NCBI RefSeq assembly: GCF_022832375.1
Contig: NZ_JALHLG010000001.1
Span: 62,001 to 126,000, forward strand
Length of the DNA: 64,000 nt
Reading direction: 5' to 3'
Origin: Novosphingobium beihaiense
GTDB taxonomy: Bacteria > Pseudomonadota > Alphaproteobacteria > Sphingomonadales > Sphingomonadaceae
The position numbers and the translations under genes are program-made. This document shows positions 37,164 through 46,800 of the stretch, in pieces. Under the pieces are notes generated by a model that did not search any database, was not told where the DNA came from, and saw only the letters and a program-made list of their open reading frames with translations. Numbering within the stretch: position 1 is the stretch's first letter; each line of letters opens with the position of its first letter.

Positions 37164-37754
37164 TTAGCTTTGATCTGGCGCAAGTTTTGCCAGCCAGGTC
37201 TCGACGATTTTCCTCGCCTCGGCATGGCCGGTCTTCACGCCCAGCCCCTCTTCCATCACGATCGCGCGCCCGATCCCGGCGAGGACAAGGCTGAGTCCTT
37301 CCGGCGAGAAGCCTTCCAGCCGGTGAATACGATCCCCCAGGATATGCCTCAGGATTTCCCCCTGCCGCACGCGCATCGCCTCGCTGTGTTCGGCCATATG
37401 CCGGCGCACCGCCTCACGGTGGTTGGCCATCGCCATGAACTCCAGCGCCATCGCGGTGCGGCTGGTATCGACGAAGAATTCCCACAGCGCCCGCAGCGGA
37501 TCGTCGGACGCCAGCGCTTCCTCGATCATGCGGTCGCTGTCTTCGGCGCCCTGGCGGGAGACTTCCACCAGCAGATCGTCCGTCGTCGGGAAGTAGTAAT
37601 GCACCAGCGACGGCTTGAGCCCCGCGCGCGCGGCAATGCGCCGGGTGCTGGTGGCTGCATAGCCTTCCTCGCGGATCAATTGCTTGGCCGCCTCGATAAT
37701 GAGGGCCCGGGTCGCGGACGTTTCCGCCCCCACCCTGCGCGGTGCACCTGCCAT
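37164..37754 (-). CDS. TetR-family transcriptional regulator
   Basis: A 196-residue repressor from the ATG at 37754 (AAGGAGAAGGGA upstream; a GTG at 37775 is the alternative). The N-terminal HTH is IIEAAKQLIREEGYAATSTRRIAARAGLKPSLVHYYF, and the C-terminal ligand domain is all-helical. It lies directly upstream of the second TauD-type gene, on the same strand, so autoregulation and control of the dioxygenases are plausible. Confidence 0.88.
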   Translation of the reverse strand: MAGAPRRVGAETSATRALIIEAAKQLIREEGYAATSTRRIAARAGLKPSLVHYYFPTTDDLLVEVSRQGAEDSDRMIEEALASDDPLRALWEFFVDTSRTAMALEFMAMANHREAVRRHMAEHSEAMRVRQGEILRHILGDRIHRLEGFSPEGLSLVLAGIGRAIVMEEGLGVKTGHAEARKIVETWLAKLAPDQS

Positions 37755-38009
37755 TCCTGTTCCCTTCTCCTTCACGAGTAGGGACCGGCCCGGAGAAGAT
37801 CAACCGGAGCGAGCTATCGCTGCGGGAACTGGAAGCGGCAGGCAGATGTGCTCTACCGAATCTACGAGAGGTATCCAGTCAACCAGACCGACGAAGTGTT
37901 GCAACGAAGCTGACAGAACAAGCCTATATAACTGTTTATAATTATATGAGAAACGCAGCTACGTCATGCTTGTTGTCGTTCAATCGACCAAACAAACGGG
38001 AGCTATGTC

Positions 38010-38897
38010 ATGCCCACATTGCCATTCTTCACCGTCGATGTTTTCACAGAGACCCGCTTCGGCGGGAACCCACTGGCGGTGGTGATGAGTGGTGAAGAGA
38101 TCGACGACGCTGCAATGCAGGCGTTGGCTGCCGAGTTCAATTTGAGTGAGACCACGTTCGTTCTCCCAGCGACTGATCCCGCCAACACGGCTCGCGTCCG
38201 CATCTTCAACCGAACAGCCGAGATGGCATTTGCCGGTCATCCCATGGTCGGTACGGCGTTCGTTGTAGCCAATCAGCGCCCCGATCTGATGACTGCGGAG
38301 TTCGAGATTCCTGCCGGAACCGTGCATGTAGAGATCGAACGCGCCGCCGATGGCGCACCGATTGCCGCATCGATCGCCGCACCGCAGCCGTTGAGCATCG
38401 GAGAAGCGGTGGCGCCTGATGTTATCGCCAAGGCACTTCGATTAGCCCCCAGCAGCGTGGTTACGACAAACCACGCTCCGACAGTCGCTTCCAACGGCAC
38501 CTCTTATGTCATTGCCGAACTGACCAGTGAAGCACTTACGCGTTGCGATCCTGATCTGGCAGCATTTCGACAAGCAAGAGACTCTCATCCGCAATTCGGT
38601 GGGCGCTTTCCCGTCCACGTCTATTGCAAGGAGGGAAGGACGCTCCGCGCCCGCATGTTTGCGCCGCTTGCAAGAACATGGGAGGACCCAGCCACCGGAA
38701 GCGCTAACGCACCTCTTTGCGGATTACTGCTGTCGCTTGAACCGAACACCGGAGAAGCCAGCTTTCTGATCCATCAGGGCGTTGAAATGGGAAGACCGAG
38801 CGTACTACGCGTAGATGCCCGCCGCACATCGAACGGGATCGTCTCAACCTTACGCGGTTCATGCGTGGCCGTAATGAAAGGCGAGGCCACTTTATGA
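38010..38897 (+). CDS. PhzF-family isomerase-like protein
   Basis: A 295-residue PhzF/diaminopimelate-epimerase-fold protein. The catalytic Glu is in NLSETTFV (near residue 50), the first glycine-rich block is FAGHPMVGTAFV, and the second-domain block is WEDPATGSANAPL. In phenazine biosynthesis PhzF isomerises DHHA, but most members have unknown substrates. No phz genes are nearby. Codon and base use look less GC-rich than the neighbours, so recent transfer is possible. The promoter lies in the 250-base gap upstream. Confidence 0.87.
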   Translation: MPTLPFFTVDVFTETRFGGNPLAVVMSGEEIDDAAMQALAAEFNLSETTFVLPATDPANTARVRIFNRTAEMAFAGHPMVGTAFVVANQRPDLMTAEFEIPAGTVHVEIERAADGAPIAASIAAPQPLSIGEAVAPDVIAKALRLAPSSVVTTNHAPTVASNGTSYVIAELTSEALTRCDPDLAAFRQARDSHPQFGGRFPVHVYCKEGRTLRARMFAPLARTWEDPATGSANAPLCGLLLSLEPNTGEASFLIHQGVEMGRPSVLRVDARRTSNGIVSTLRGSCVAVMKGEATL

Positions 38898-39010
38898 CCG
38901 ATTCTGACGCCAACCTCCTGAATCTCTATAATTAAGACTCGCTCAACACGATCGAGACCAGATGCTTACACGTGCACAACCACCTGCGGACTTGCCCATA
39001 TTGACTAAAT

Positions 39011-39025
39011 GTTCTTGTTATGTTC
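39011..39025 (+). promoter_or_regulatory. LexA (SOS) box upstream of the radical SAM gene
   Basis: GTTCTTGTTATGTTC is an exact GTTC-N7-GTTC LexA operator. It ends 10 bases before the ATG at 39036. An alternative ATG at 39009 would put it inside the coding frame, so 39036 is preferred. Confidence 0.75.
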
Positions 39026-39035
39026 CAATTATCCC

Positions 39036-40106
39036 ATGTCGGCGATCAAGGGCAGAGGAGCAGTCAGCGGTGCGGCCAGCATGCGCTTCAACTTGCCCGT
39101 GCGCGAGCAGGACGGGGACTGGCGCGATGAAGCCGAAACCGTGGACGGCCCGGCCAGGCCGCCCGCCACTACCGTCACCGAGGAGCATCCCCGCTCGATC
39201 CTTGCGTTCAACCAGTCGCCGGACATCCCTTTCGACCGTTCGGTGAACGCCTATCGCGGCTGCGAGCACGGCTGCATCTATTGCTACGCGCGGCCGAGCC
39301 ATGCCTGGCACGATCTCTCGCCCGGGCTGGATTTCGAAACGAAGCTGTTCGCCAAGCCGGATGCCGCCGCCCTCCTGCGCAAGACGCTGGCCAAGCCGGG
39401 ATACCGCCCTGCCCCCATCGCCATGGGCACCAATACCGATCCCTACCAGCCGATCGAGGGGCGCTACCGGATCACCCGCCAGGTGCTCGAACTGTGCCTG
39501 GAAACGCGCCACCCGGTCACGATCACCACCAAGTCGAACCAGGTGCTGCGCGATCTCGATCTGCTGACGGAACTGGCGCGCCGTAAGCTCATCGCCGTGG
39601 GCATTTCCGTGACCAGCCTGGATCCGCATCTCTCGCGCCTGCTGGAGCCGCGCGCGGCGGCGCCTGCCAAGCGGATCGCGGCGCTGGGGCGGCTGGCGGC
39701 GGCGGGCGTGCCCGCGCATGTCTCGGTCGCGCCGGTCATTCCGGCGATCACCGACAGCTTCCTCGAAGGCATCCTGTCCGAGGCCGCCGGGCAAGGCGTG
39801 CGCGGGGCCACCTGGATCATGATCCGCCTGCCGCACGAAGTGGCGCCGCTGTTCCGCGAATGGCTGGACACGCACTTTCCGGACCGGGCGGGCAAAGTCA
39901 TGGCCACGATCCAGTCCATGCGCGGCGGGCGTGACAACGATCCCGAATTCTTCACCCGGATGAAGCCGAACGGCGTCTGGGCCGATCTGCTCCGCCGCCG
40001 CTTCCGCATCGCGGCCCGGCGCCTGGGCATGGGCGATCCGGACGTCGCGCTCGACTGCGGGCAGTTCCGCAAACCGTCGCTGGACGGTCAACTTTCGCTG
40101 CTATAA
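39036..40106 (+). CDS. PA0069-family radical SAM protein (spore-lyase-like)
   Basis: A 356-residue radical SAM protein. The cluster motif is CEHGCIYCYA (C-x3-C-x2-C); the SAM and barrel segments include AMGTNTDPYQPIEG, TITTKSNQVLRDLDLL and GISVTSLDP. This is the Rv2578c/PA0069-type family related to spore photoproduct lyase-like enzymes; the substrate is not established. A LexA box immediately upstream suggests a DNA-damage role. The following gene is a secreted protein about 40 bases downstream. Confidence 0.88.
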   Translation: MSAIKGRGAVSGAASMRFNLPVREQDGDWRDEAETVDGPARPPATTVTEEHPRSILAFNQSPDIPFDRSVNAYRGCEHGCIYCYARPSHAWHDLSPGLDFETKLFAKPDAAALLRKTLAKPGYRPAPIAMGTNTDPYQPIEGRYRITRQVLELCLETRHPVTITTKSNQVLRDLDLLTELARRKLIAVGISVTSLDPHLSRLLEPRAAAPAKRIAALGRLAAAGVPAHVSVAPVIPAITDSFLEGILSEAAGQGVRGATWIMIRLPHEVAPLFREWLDTHFPDRAGKVMATIQSMRGGRDNDPEFFTRMKPNGVWADLLRRRFRIAARRLGMGDPDVALDCGQFRKPSLDGQLSLL

Positions 40107-40144
40107 ACTCAGGGGAAATTCCGGAAAAGAGGAGGCGATCCACG

Positions 40145-40654
40145 ATGCTGGCCACTGCCCTTGCGATCCTGGCCCAAGCCGCTGCGGCCCATACAGGCCC
40201 GCCGAATCCGCCCCCCGCCGAAGACACCAAGCGCACCCTTACGATCAAGTTCCATCGCACAGGGCCGTCATGCAAGCCTGGCTGCCTCTCGCCGGTCGAG
40301 GCTGTGACCTATGCCTCCTACCTCGGCAACAAGGCTGGCGTGGCCGGAACTTTCGATATGCCCGTGGTTACCGTCGGCGAGCAGCACGGGACCTTCTACC
40401 TCAATTCCGAAAAGGATTACCGGGACCGCAACTGCCTGACCGTGGCGATCACGCCCAAAGCGCTCAAGGCTCTGGCCGGGTCCACCGATCTGGACGTGGT
40501 GCGCAAGAAGCTGCGCAACCACCGCCTGATCGTTCGCGGCATCGCCCGGCAGGTCCGGATCGGTTTGACCAGCGATGGCAAGCCAACGGGCAAATACTAC
40601 TATCAGATCCACGTCCGCGTGAGCCGCGGCGATCAGGTCCGCCTGATCACCTGA
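40145..40654 (+). CDS. Exported protein of unknown function
   Basis: A 169-residue product with a short signal peptide (MLATALAILAQAAAA, cleavage after the Ala run). The mature part has a single pair of Cys (PSCKPGCLSP) and a basic C-terminal half. It is 38 bases after the radical SAM gene on the same strand, so it may share its SOS control. No family recognised; probably periplasmic. Confidence 0.65.
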   Translation: MLATALAILAQAAAAHTGPPNPPPAEDTKRTLTIKFHRTGPSCKPGCLSPVEAVTYASYLGNKAGVAGTFDMPVVTVGEQHGTFYLNSEKDYRDRNCLTVAITPKALKALAGSTDLDVVRKKLRNHRLIVRGIARQVRIGLTSDGKPTGKYYYQIHVRVSRGDQVRLIT

Positions 40655-40760
40655 CGAGAACCGAAGGCTCCGGATCAGGCAAGCCCTGCCGCCGCTGCAG
40701 ACCTTGCGCGTCCGGCCCCATACCGGGAAGGCTGCGGGCTGCCATGCTGCAAGGGATACC

Positions 40761-41576
40761 ATGACCCAAAGCCCTGGAGAAACCGAGCTGCCCATCCGGA
40801 CAGAACGCCACGGTGCCATCGAAATTCTCACGCTGAACCGCCCGCAGGCGCTCAATACGCTGGACGAGCCCATGACGTTCGCCCTGCGCGATTACTTCAC
40901 CGGGCTGGCGGAACGGCCTGACGTGCGCGTGGTGATCCTTCAGGCGGAGGGCCGTGCCTTCTGCGCCGGGCTGGACCTTGCCGGCTGGCAGAACGACGGA
41001 TCGCGCGGGGAACTGCAGCACTACTGGCGGCTGCAGCGCGCCATCGCGGGCATTTTGCAGCTGATGCGCGCCTGCCCTCAGCCCATCATTGGACTTGGCC
41101 ATGGCGCGGCCTGCGGGATGGGCTTTTCCATGCTGCTGGCCAGCGATGTGCGTTACGGCGCGCCAGACCTGAAAATGAATGCGGCTTATATCAAGGTAGG
41201 CCTGGGCGGCTGCGATCTGGGCTGCAGCTATTTCCTGCCGCGCCTGGCCGGGGCCTCCATCGCATCGGAATATATCCTCACCGGCAAGTTCATGACGGCG
41301 GACAAAGCGCTGGCCTGCGGGTTGCTGAGCGAGATCGTTCCCGCCGAAGGCCTGCTGGCCAAAGGACTGGAGCTTGCGGCCGAAATGACCGCCCATGCGC
41401 CGATGGGTCTGCGGCTCACCAAGGAAGCGCTGAACCGCAATCTCGATGCGCGCTCGCTTGCGGATGCCATGGCGGTGGAGGACCGGCAGCAGGTGATGAT
41501 GCTGATGAGCGAGGACTTTGCCGAAGGCGTGGCCGCCTTCCACGAAAAGAGGCCGCCCGAATATCGCGGCCGTTGA
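40761..41576 (+). CDS. Enoyl-CoA hydratase/isomerase (crotonase fold), second copy
   Basis: A 271-residue crotonase from the ATG at 40761 with AAGGGA upstream. Oxyanion-hole residues are in GRAFCAGLDLAGW and GHGAACGMGFSMLLASDV. The active-site region NAAYIKVGLGGCDLGCSYFLPRLAG replaces the usual catalytic Glu by residues of the isomerase/dehydratase subgroup. The C-terminal end EKRPPEYRGR is typical. Substrate unknown; the nearby acyl-CoA ligase suggests a fatty-acid or aromatic-acid degradation route. Confidence 0.85.
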   Translation: MTQSPGETELPIRTERHGAIEILTLNRPQALNTLDEPMTFALRDYFTGLAERPDVRVVILQAEGRAFCAGLDLAGWQNDGSRGELQHYWRLQRAIAGILQLMRACPQPIIGLGHGAACGMGFSMLLASDVRYGAPDLKMNAAYIKVGLGGCDLGCSYFLPRLAGASIASEYILTGKFMTADKALACGLLSEIVPAEGLLAKGLELAAEMTAHAPMGLRLTKEALNRNLDARSLADAMAVEDRQQVMMLMSEDFAEGVAAFHEKRPPEYRGR

Positions 41577-41698
41577 TATAGCTGGCGGGCCGTACCGCCG
41601 CCGCCTTCGCGGACAAGACTGGCCAAGACAGGGCTGGCAATCGCGGCGTCGCTGGCCCATTGGAGGCGGGCACGTCCGCACCGGAAACAGGAGCCCCC

Positions 41699-41965
41699 AT
41701 GCCTGACGAAACCGCCACCACCGATCGCGCGCCAGCGCCTGCTAGCACCGCGATCCGTCAGGAGTCCGGAAGCGGCATCGCGATCATCATGTCGCTGGCC
41801 CTCCTCGCGGGCGTGATCGGCATCATGTATCTGTTCAACAAGAATTCCTCGGCCGAGAACGCCAGGAACGATGCCATTGCCTCGGCCGCCAGCGACGTTG
41901 GGAACGCCGCCTCCAAAATGGGCAACGCCGCCGAAGATGCGGCGCGCAACGTCAAGCATCACTGA
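41699..41965 (+). CDS. Small membrane-anchored protein of unknown function
   Basis: An 88-residue product from the ATG at 41699 with AGGAGC upstream. One transmembrane helix lies at about residues 27-46 (GIAIIMSLALLAGVIGIMYLF). A hydrophilic Ala/Asn-rich tail follows (DVGNAASKMGNAAEDAARNV) with amphipathic-helix periodicity. It resembles short membrane-anchored proteins with a coiled tail, but no family is recognised. Confidence 0.6.
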   Translation: MPDETATTDRAPAPASTAIRQESGSGIAIIMSLALLAGVIGIMYLFNKNSSAENARNDAIASAASDVGNAASKMGNAAEDAARNVKHH

Positions 41966-42013
41966 CGCGGCCCGGCGCCCTTCCGCTCAAAACCTGTTTC
42001 GAAACGCGCTCTC

Positions 42014-43612
42014 TCAGGCCGGAAGCCGGTAGTCCCGGTATAGCGCGCGCAGTTCCTTCTTGCTGACCTTGCCCGATCCCGTGTGGGGAATGGCCGCGAC
42101 GAATTCGACCGCATCGGGCAGCCACCACTTCGCCACCATGCCAGACAGGAACCCGCACAGATCCTCTTCTGAAAGCGCCGCGCCGGGACGCCGGACCACA
42201 ACGAGGACTGGCCTTTCGGTCCAGCGCGGATGCGGCACGCCGATCGCGGCCGCTTCCAGCACATCCGGATGGCGCACCGCAGCATTCTCCAGCTCGACCG
42301 AACTGATCCATTCGCCGCCCGACTTGATGAGATCCTTGGTCCGGTCTGTCAGCCGCAGCACACCGGAGGGGGAAATGGTGGCGACATCGCCCGTCTCGAA
42401 CCACTGCCCGCCGCCTGTGGCATCGTCCGTCTCGCCGAAATAGCGCCGGATCGTCCAGCCGCCCCGCACTTGCAGCGCCCCGGCCGAAGTCCCGTCGTGC
42501 GGGAGCTCCGCGCCGCCGCCGTCGAGCGAAACCACTCGCACTTCGCTGCCGAAGACCTGCCGCCCCTGCGAGCTTTTGTAAGCGACCTGTTCCTCGAAGC
42601 TCATATCGTCCCATTCGGGCGGCTCCCAGGTTACGGTCGCGATCGGGGATGTCTCGGTCATGCCCCAGGCCTGCATCACGCGCACGCCATTGCGCATCAG
42701 CCGCTCGACCACGCTGTACGGCACGGCCGAGCCGCCGGACAGCGCCACCTTGAACGGCGGCAGGTCCGCCCCCGTTTCATCGAGATGCTGGAACAGCGAA
42801 AACCACACGGTGGGCACGCCGCCCACATGGCTGACCCGCTCCTGCTCCATCAGGCGGCACAGGACCTCCGGATCGTTGACCTGGCTGTAGACCATCTTCG
42901 CGCCGGTCGCAGCGCAGGCCCAGGGCAGCCCCCAATTGTTGGCATGGAACATCGGCACGACGGGCAGCACGCAGGAACGCGGCTCGATCGCCAGGCAACT
43001 GGGCGCGATCATCGCCAATGTATGCAGCACATTGGTGCGGTTGGAATAGAGCACGCCCTTGGGGTGGCCCGTGGTGCCGCTGGTATAGCACAGCATGCAG
43101 GGCTGGTGCTCGTCCCCCGGGCTCCAGAACGCGGCGCCGTCCTCACGCCCGATCCAGTCCTCGAATGCCGGGGCGTGCTCGCCCGAATCGAAACAGATGT
43201 AGTGTTCGATCGTCGGCCAGCGCGGTTTCATGCGGTCCACGATCGGCTGGAACGCGGCATCGTAAAGCAGCACGCGGTCCTGCGCATGGTTGACGATGTA
43301 GTCCAGCTGATCGTCGAACAGGCGCGGGTTGATCGTATGCAGCACGCACCCTGCTCCGGTCACGCCGAACCAGGCGGTGAGATGGCGCGCATGGTTCATC
43401 CCCAGCGTGGCCACCCGGGCTTCGGGGTAGACGTCCAGCCGACGCAGCGCCTGCACCATTTTGAGCGCATCGCGGCGAAGCCCGCGCCAGTCAGTGCGCG
43501 TCTCACTGCCATCGGCCCAATGCGTAACGATCTCGCGCTCCGGCTGCTCACTGGCCGCGTAGTCCAGCAGCGCGGACACACGCATTTCCCAGTCCTGCAT
43601 CATCCCAAGCAT
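42014..43612 (-). CDS. Fatty-acyl/AMP-dependent CoA ligase
   Basis: A 532-residue ANL-superfamily acyl-CoA ligase. The P-loop is YTSGTTGHPKGVL, followed by the A4-A8 segments: VPMFHANNWGLPW, LSGGSAVPYSVVERL, QAWGMTETSPIATV, and RTKDLIKSGGEWISSVELEN with the hinge Asp. The C-terminal catalytic Lys is in GSGKVSKKEL. The MLGMMQDW N-terminus matches medium/long-chain fatty-acyl-CoA ligases of the sphingomonad type. It makes acyl-CoA from acid, ATP and CoA for the neighbouring crotonase-type enzymes. Confidence 0.87.
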   Translation of the reverse strand: MLGMMQDWEMRVSALLDYAASEQPEREIVTHWADGSETRTDWRGLRRDALKMVQALRRLDVYPEARVATLGMNHARHLTAWFGVTGAGCVLHTINPRLFDDQLDYIVNHAQDRVLLYDAAFQPIVDRMKPRWPTIEHYICFDSGEHAPAFEDWIGREDGAAFWSPGDEHQPCMLCYTSGTTGHPKGVLYSNRTNVLHTLAMIAPSCLAIEPRSCVLPVVPMFHANNWGLPWACAATGAKMVYSQVNDPEVLCRLMEQERVSHVGGVPTVWFSLFQHLDETGADLPPFKVALSGGSAVPYSVVERLMRNGVRVMQAWGMTETSPIATVTWEPPEWDDMSFEEQVAYKSSQGRQVFGSEVRVVSLDGGGAELPHDGTSAGALQVRGGWTIRRYFGETDDATGGGQWFETGDVATISPSGVLRLTDRTKDLIKSGGEWISSVELENAAVRHPDVLEAAAIGVPHPRWTERPVLVVVRRPGAALSEEDLCGFLSGMVAKWWLPDAVEFVAAIPHTGSGKVSKKELRALYRDYRLPA

Positions 43613-43712
43613 CCGCGGTCCCCGTATCGCATGCGCCGTGTGTGCACTTGTGAACGCATATAAGCGCTAACTCTGACGCCACACTAGGCAAGCCGGAGGG
43701 AATTTATTGGTC

Positions 43713-43728
43713 GTATGCGACTGCATAC
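43713..43728. promoter_or_regulatory. Palindrome upstream of the CoA-ligase gene
   Basis: GTATGC-GACT-GCATAC, a perfect 6-bp inverted repeat with a 4-base centre. It lies about 100 bases upstream of the ligase start and could be an operator. No regulator gene adjoins it, so this is a weak call. Confidence 0.35.
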
Positions 43729-43789
43729 AGCGGTTTACGGCAGCCCGGGCACGCACTGCCTTCCATACGTCATGCAGGCAACAGACGGG

Positions 43790-43807
43790 ATCCCGCCTGG
43801 GCGGGAT
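43790..43807. repeat. Small palindromic repeat (ATCCCGCC type)
   Basis: An 8-bp inverted repeat, ATCCCGCC-TG-GGCGGGAT, in the gap between the convergent-to-gap ligase promoter and the dnaE 3' end. It resembles dispersed GC-rich intergenic palindromes. There is no T-run, so it is not called a terminator. Confidence 0.5.
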
Positions 43808-43856
43808 GACAATGGGAATTTCAGTTCCGGAGACTGATGCGGAAAAGCGATCCGTC

Positions 43857-46800
43857 CTAAGCCGCGCGCTGCATCCGTTCCGGACCGCGCTTGGCCTTGA
43901 ACTCGCCGATCGTCAGGCCATCAACATTCGCAAGCTGCTCGACGAATTCGCCGTCGAGCGCGAAGTCCCGCCCCAGCCTAACTTTCTGCTCGCGCCCGCC
44001 TTCCAGCTTCAGTGTAGCGATCACTTCGCCCGCGCCTTTCGTGCCGGGGCCGAGCAGCAACGCGAGTTCCTGCACCGCCTCGACCCGGTCAATCTCCAGC
44101 TTGAGCAGCATGCGCGCATCGGCGGTGACTTCGGCCAGCGGCCGCGCCCCGCGCACGGTGACGCGCGGCGGTTCTTCCGGGCTCGGGCTGTCGAGTTCGA
44201 CATTGAGCAGGACGCAGGCGCTTTCCTTGGCCCACTTCACGAAGTTGTCGACCTGGCTTTCCTCGAAACAGCAGGCGGAGAAGTTGCCTGAGGAATCGGA
44301 GAAATCGGCCATGACGAAGTCCTTGCCCTTGCGGGTCTTGCGCTTCTGCACGCCTTCCACCATCGCCGCCATCACCGCGCCGGTGCGCCCGCCGCCGCCC
44401 CCGCCCGCCATCAGGCTGGCGTAAGTCCGCGCGCCGTTGGACGAGGCGACGTGGCGGAACTGCTCCACCGGATGCGCGGCGAAGTAGAAGCCGAAGACTT
44501 CGCGTTCCTTCGCCATCTGGTCCATCCGGCTCCAGGGCTCGGCATCGACAAGGCGCAGCGCCTGCTCGGTGTGATCCTCGCCCCCGAACAGGCTGTTCTG
44601 GTCCGAATTGCGCTCGCGCGAGGAGCGGTCCGCCTCGGCCAGCAGCGTATCGGCATTGGCGATGACGCGGGCGCGGTTGGGCTCCAGACTGTCGAACGCG
44701 CCCGCGGCAGCCAGACTTTCGAGCTGGCGCCGGTTCATCGAGCCGGCCGGCGCGCGGCGGAACACATCGTCGAGATTGGCGAACTTGCCGTTCGCCTCGC
44801 GCTCGGCGACGATCATGTCCATCGCCTTCTCGCCGACATTGCGCAGCCCCGCCAGCGCATAGCGCACGGCATAGCTCTCGGTGGTTTCCTCGACGATGAA
44901 TTCGGCTTCGGAGCGGTTCATGTCGGGCGCGGCGAGTTCGATGCCGTTGCGGCGCGCATCGTCCACGAACACGGCGAGCTTTTCCGACTGGTGCATATCG
45001 AAGCACATGGCCGCGGCGTAGAATTCGTGCGGGTAGTGCGCCTTCAGCCAGGCGGTGTGATAGGCGAGCAGCGCATAGGCCGCCGCGTGCGACTTGTTGA
45101 AGCCGTAGCCTGCGAACTTGTCGATCAAGTCGAACAGTTCGTTGGCCTTGGGCGCATCGATGTTGGAGACTTCCTTGCAGCCGGTGACGAAGATCTCGCG
45201 CTGCTTGTCCATCTCCTCCTTCTTCTTCTTGCCCATCGCGCGGCGCAGCATGTCCGCGCCGCCGAGCGAGTAGCCCGCCAGAACCTGCGCGGCCTGCATG
45301 ACCTGTTCCTGATAGACGAAGATGCCGTATGTCTCGGACAGGATCGGTGCCAGCTTCTCGTGCGGATAGACGATCTCTTCCAGCCCGTTCTTGCGGCGGC
45401 CGAACAGCGGGATATTGTCCATCGGGCCCGGGCGGTAGAGCGAGACGAGCGCGATGATGTCCCCGAAATTGGTCGGCTTCACTGCCGCCAGCGTGCGGCG
45501 CATGCCTTCCGATTCGAGCTGGAACACGCCGACCGTATCGCCGCGCTTGAGCAGTTCGTAGACGCCCGGATCGTCCCACTTCAGCGTGGAAAGATCGATT
45601 TTAATGCCGCGCCGTTCGAGCAGGTCTGTCGCCTTGCGCAGCACCGAAAGCGTCTTGAGGCCAAGGAAGTCGAACTTGACGAGCCCGGTATCCTCCACGT
45701 GCTTCATGTCGAACTGCGTCACCGGCATGTCGGAACGCGGATCGCGGTAGAGCGGGACCAGTTGCGCCAGCGGACGATCGCCGATGACGACGCCCGCCGC
45801 GTGGGTGGAGGAGTTGCGCGGCAGGCCTTCGAGCTGGACGGCAAGATCCACCATGCGCCGCACTTCGGGATCGGTATCGTATTCGTGGCGGAATTCGGCG
45901 ACCGGCGGATCGGCGGTGACGCCGTGCTTCTTGCGCCCGTTCAGCGCCTCGTCGAGGTTCCACGGATCGGTGGGATGGTTGGGCACCATCTTGCACAGCC
46001 CGTCCACCCGGCCATAGCCCATCTGCAGGATGCGCCCGCAGTCGCGCAGCACCGCGCGCGCCTTCATCTTGCCGAAGGTGATGATCTGCGCGACGTGATC
46101 GTGGCCGTACTTGCGCTGCACGTAGCGGATCACTTCGCCGCGCCGGGTTTCGCAGAAGTCGATATCGAAGTCCGGCATCGAGACGCGTTCCGGGTTGAGG
46201 AAGCGTTCGAACAGCAGGTTGAGCTTGAGCGGATCGAGATCGGTAATCGTCAGCGCCCAGGCGACCAGCGAGCCCGCGCCCGAACCGCGCCCCGGGCCCA
46301 CCGGAATGCCATTGTCCTTGGCCCACTTGATGAAGTCGGCAACGATCAGGAAGTAGCCGGGAAAGCCCATGCCGATGATGATATCGGTCTCGAAATCGAG
46401 GCGCTTGGCATAGTCGAGGAATTCCTCGGTCACGCCCTTTTCGCGCAAGGCTTCGTAAGCGGCGACGCGCTCGCCGTCCTTGAGCGCCATCGCCGCGTCG
46501 AGTTCCTCCTCGGTCACGCCGGGCCAGTAGGGCAGCAGGCGGCGGGCAAGACCCCGGCGCGAATCGTTGACGAGCATGCGCTGCTCGCCCTCGATATCGC
46601 CGGCAAGGCTGGGCAGCAGCGGCCGGCGCCTGGGCGGCGCATAAGCGCAGCGCTGGGCGACAACGAGCGTGTTCGCCAAGGCCTCGGGAAGATCGGAGAA
46701 CAGCTCCTCCATCACCTCGATCGGCTTCACCCAGCGTTCGGAAGACGAACGCGGCCGGTCCGCCGCGTCGACCTGCGTCGAATGGGCAATGCACAGCATG

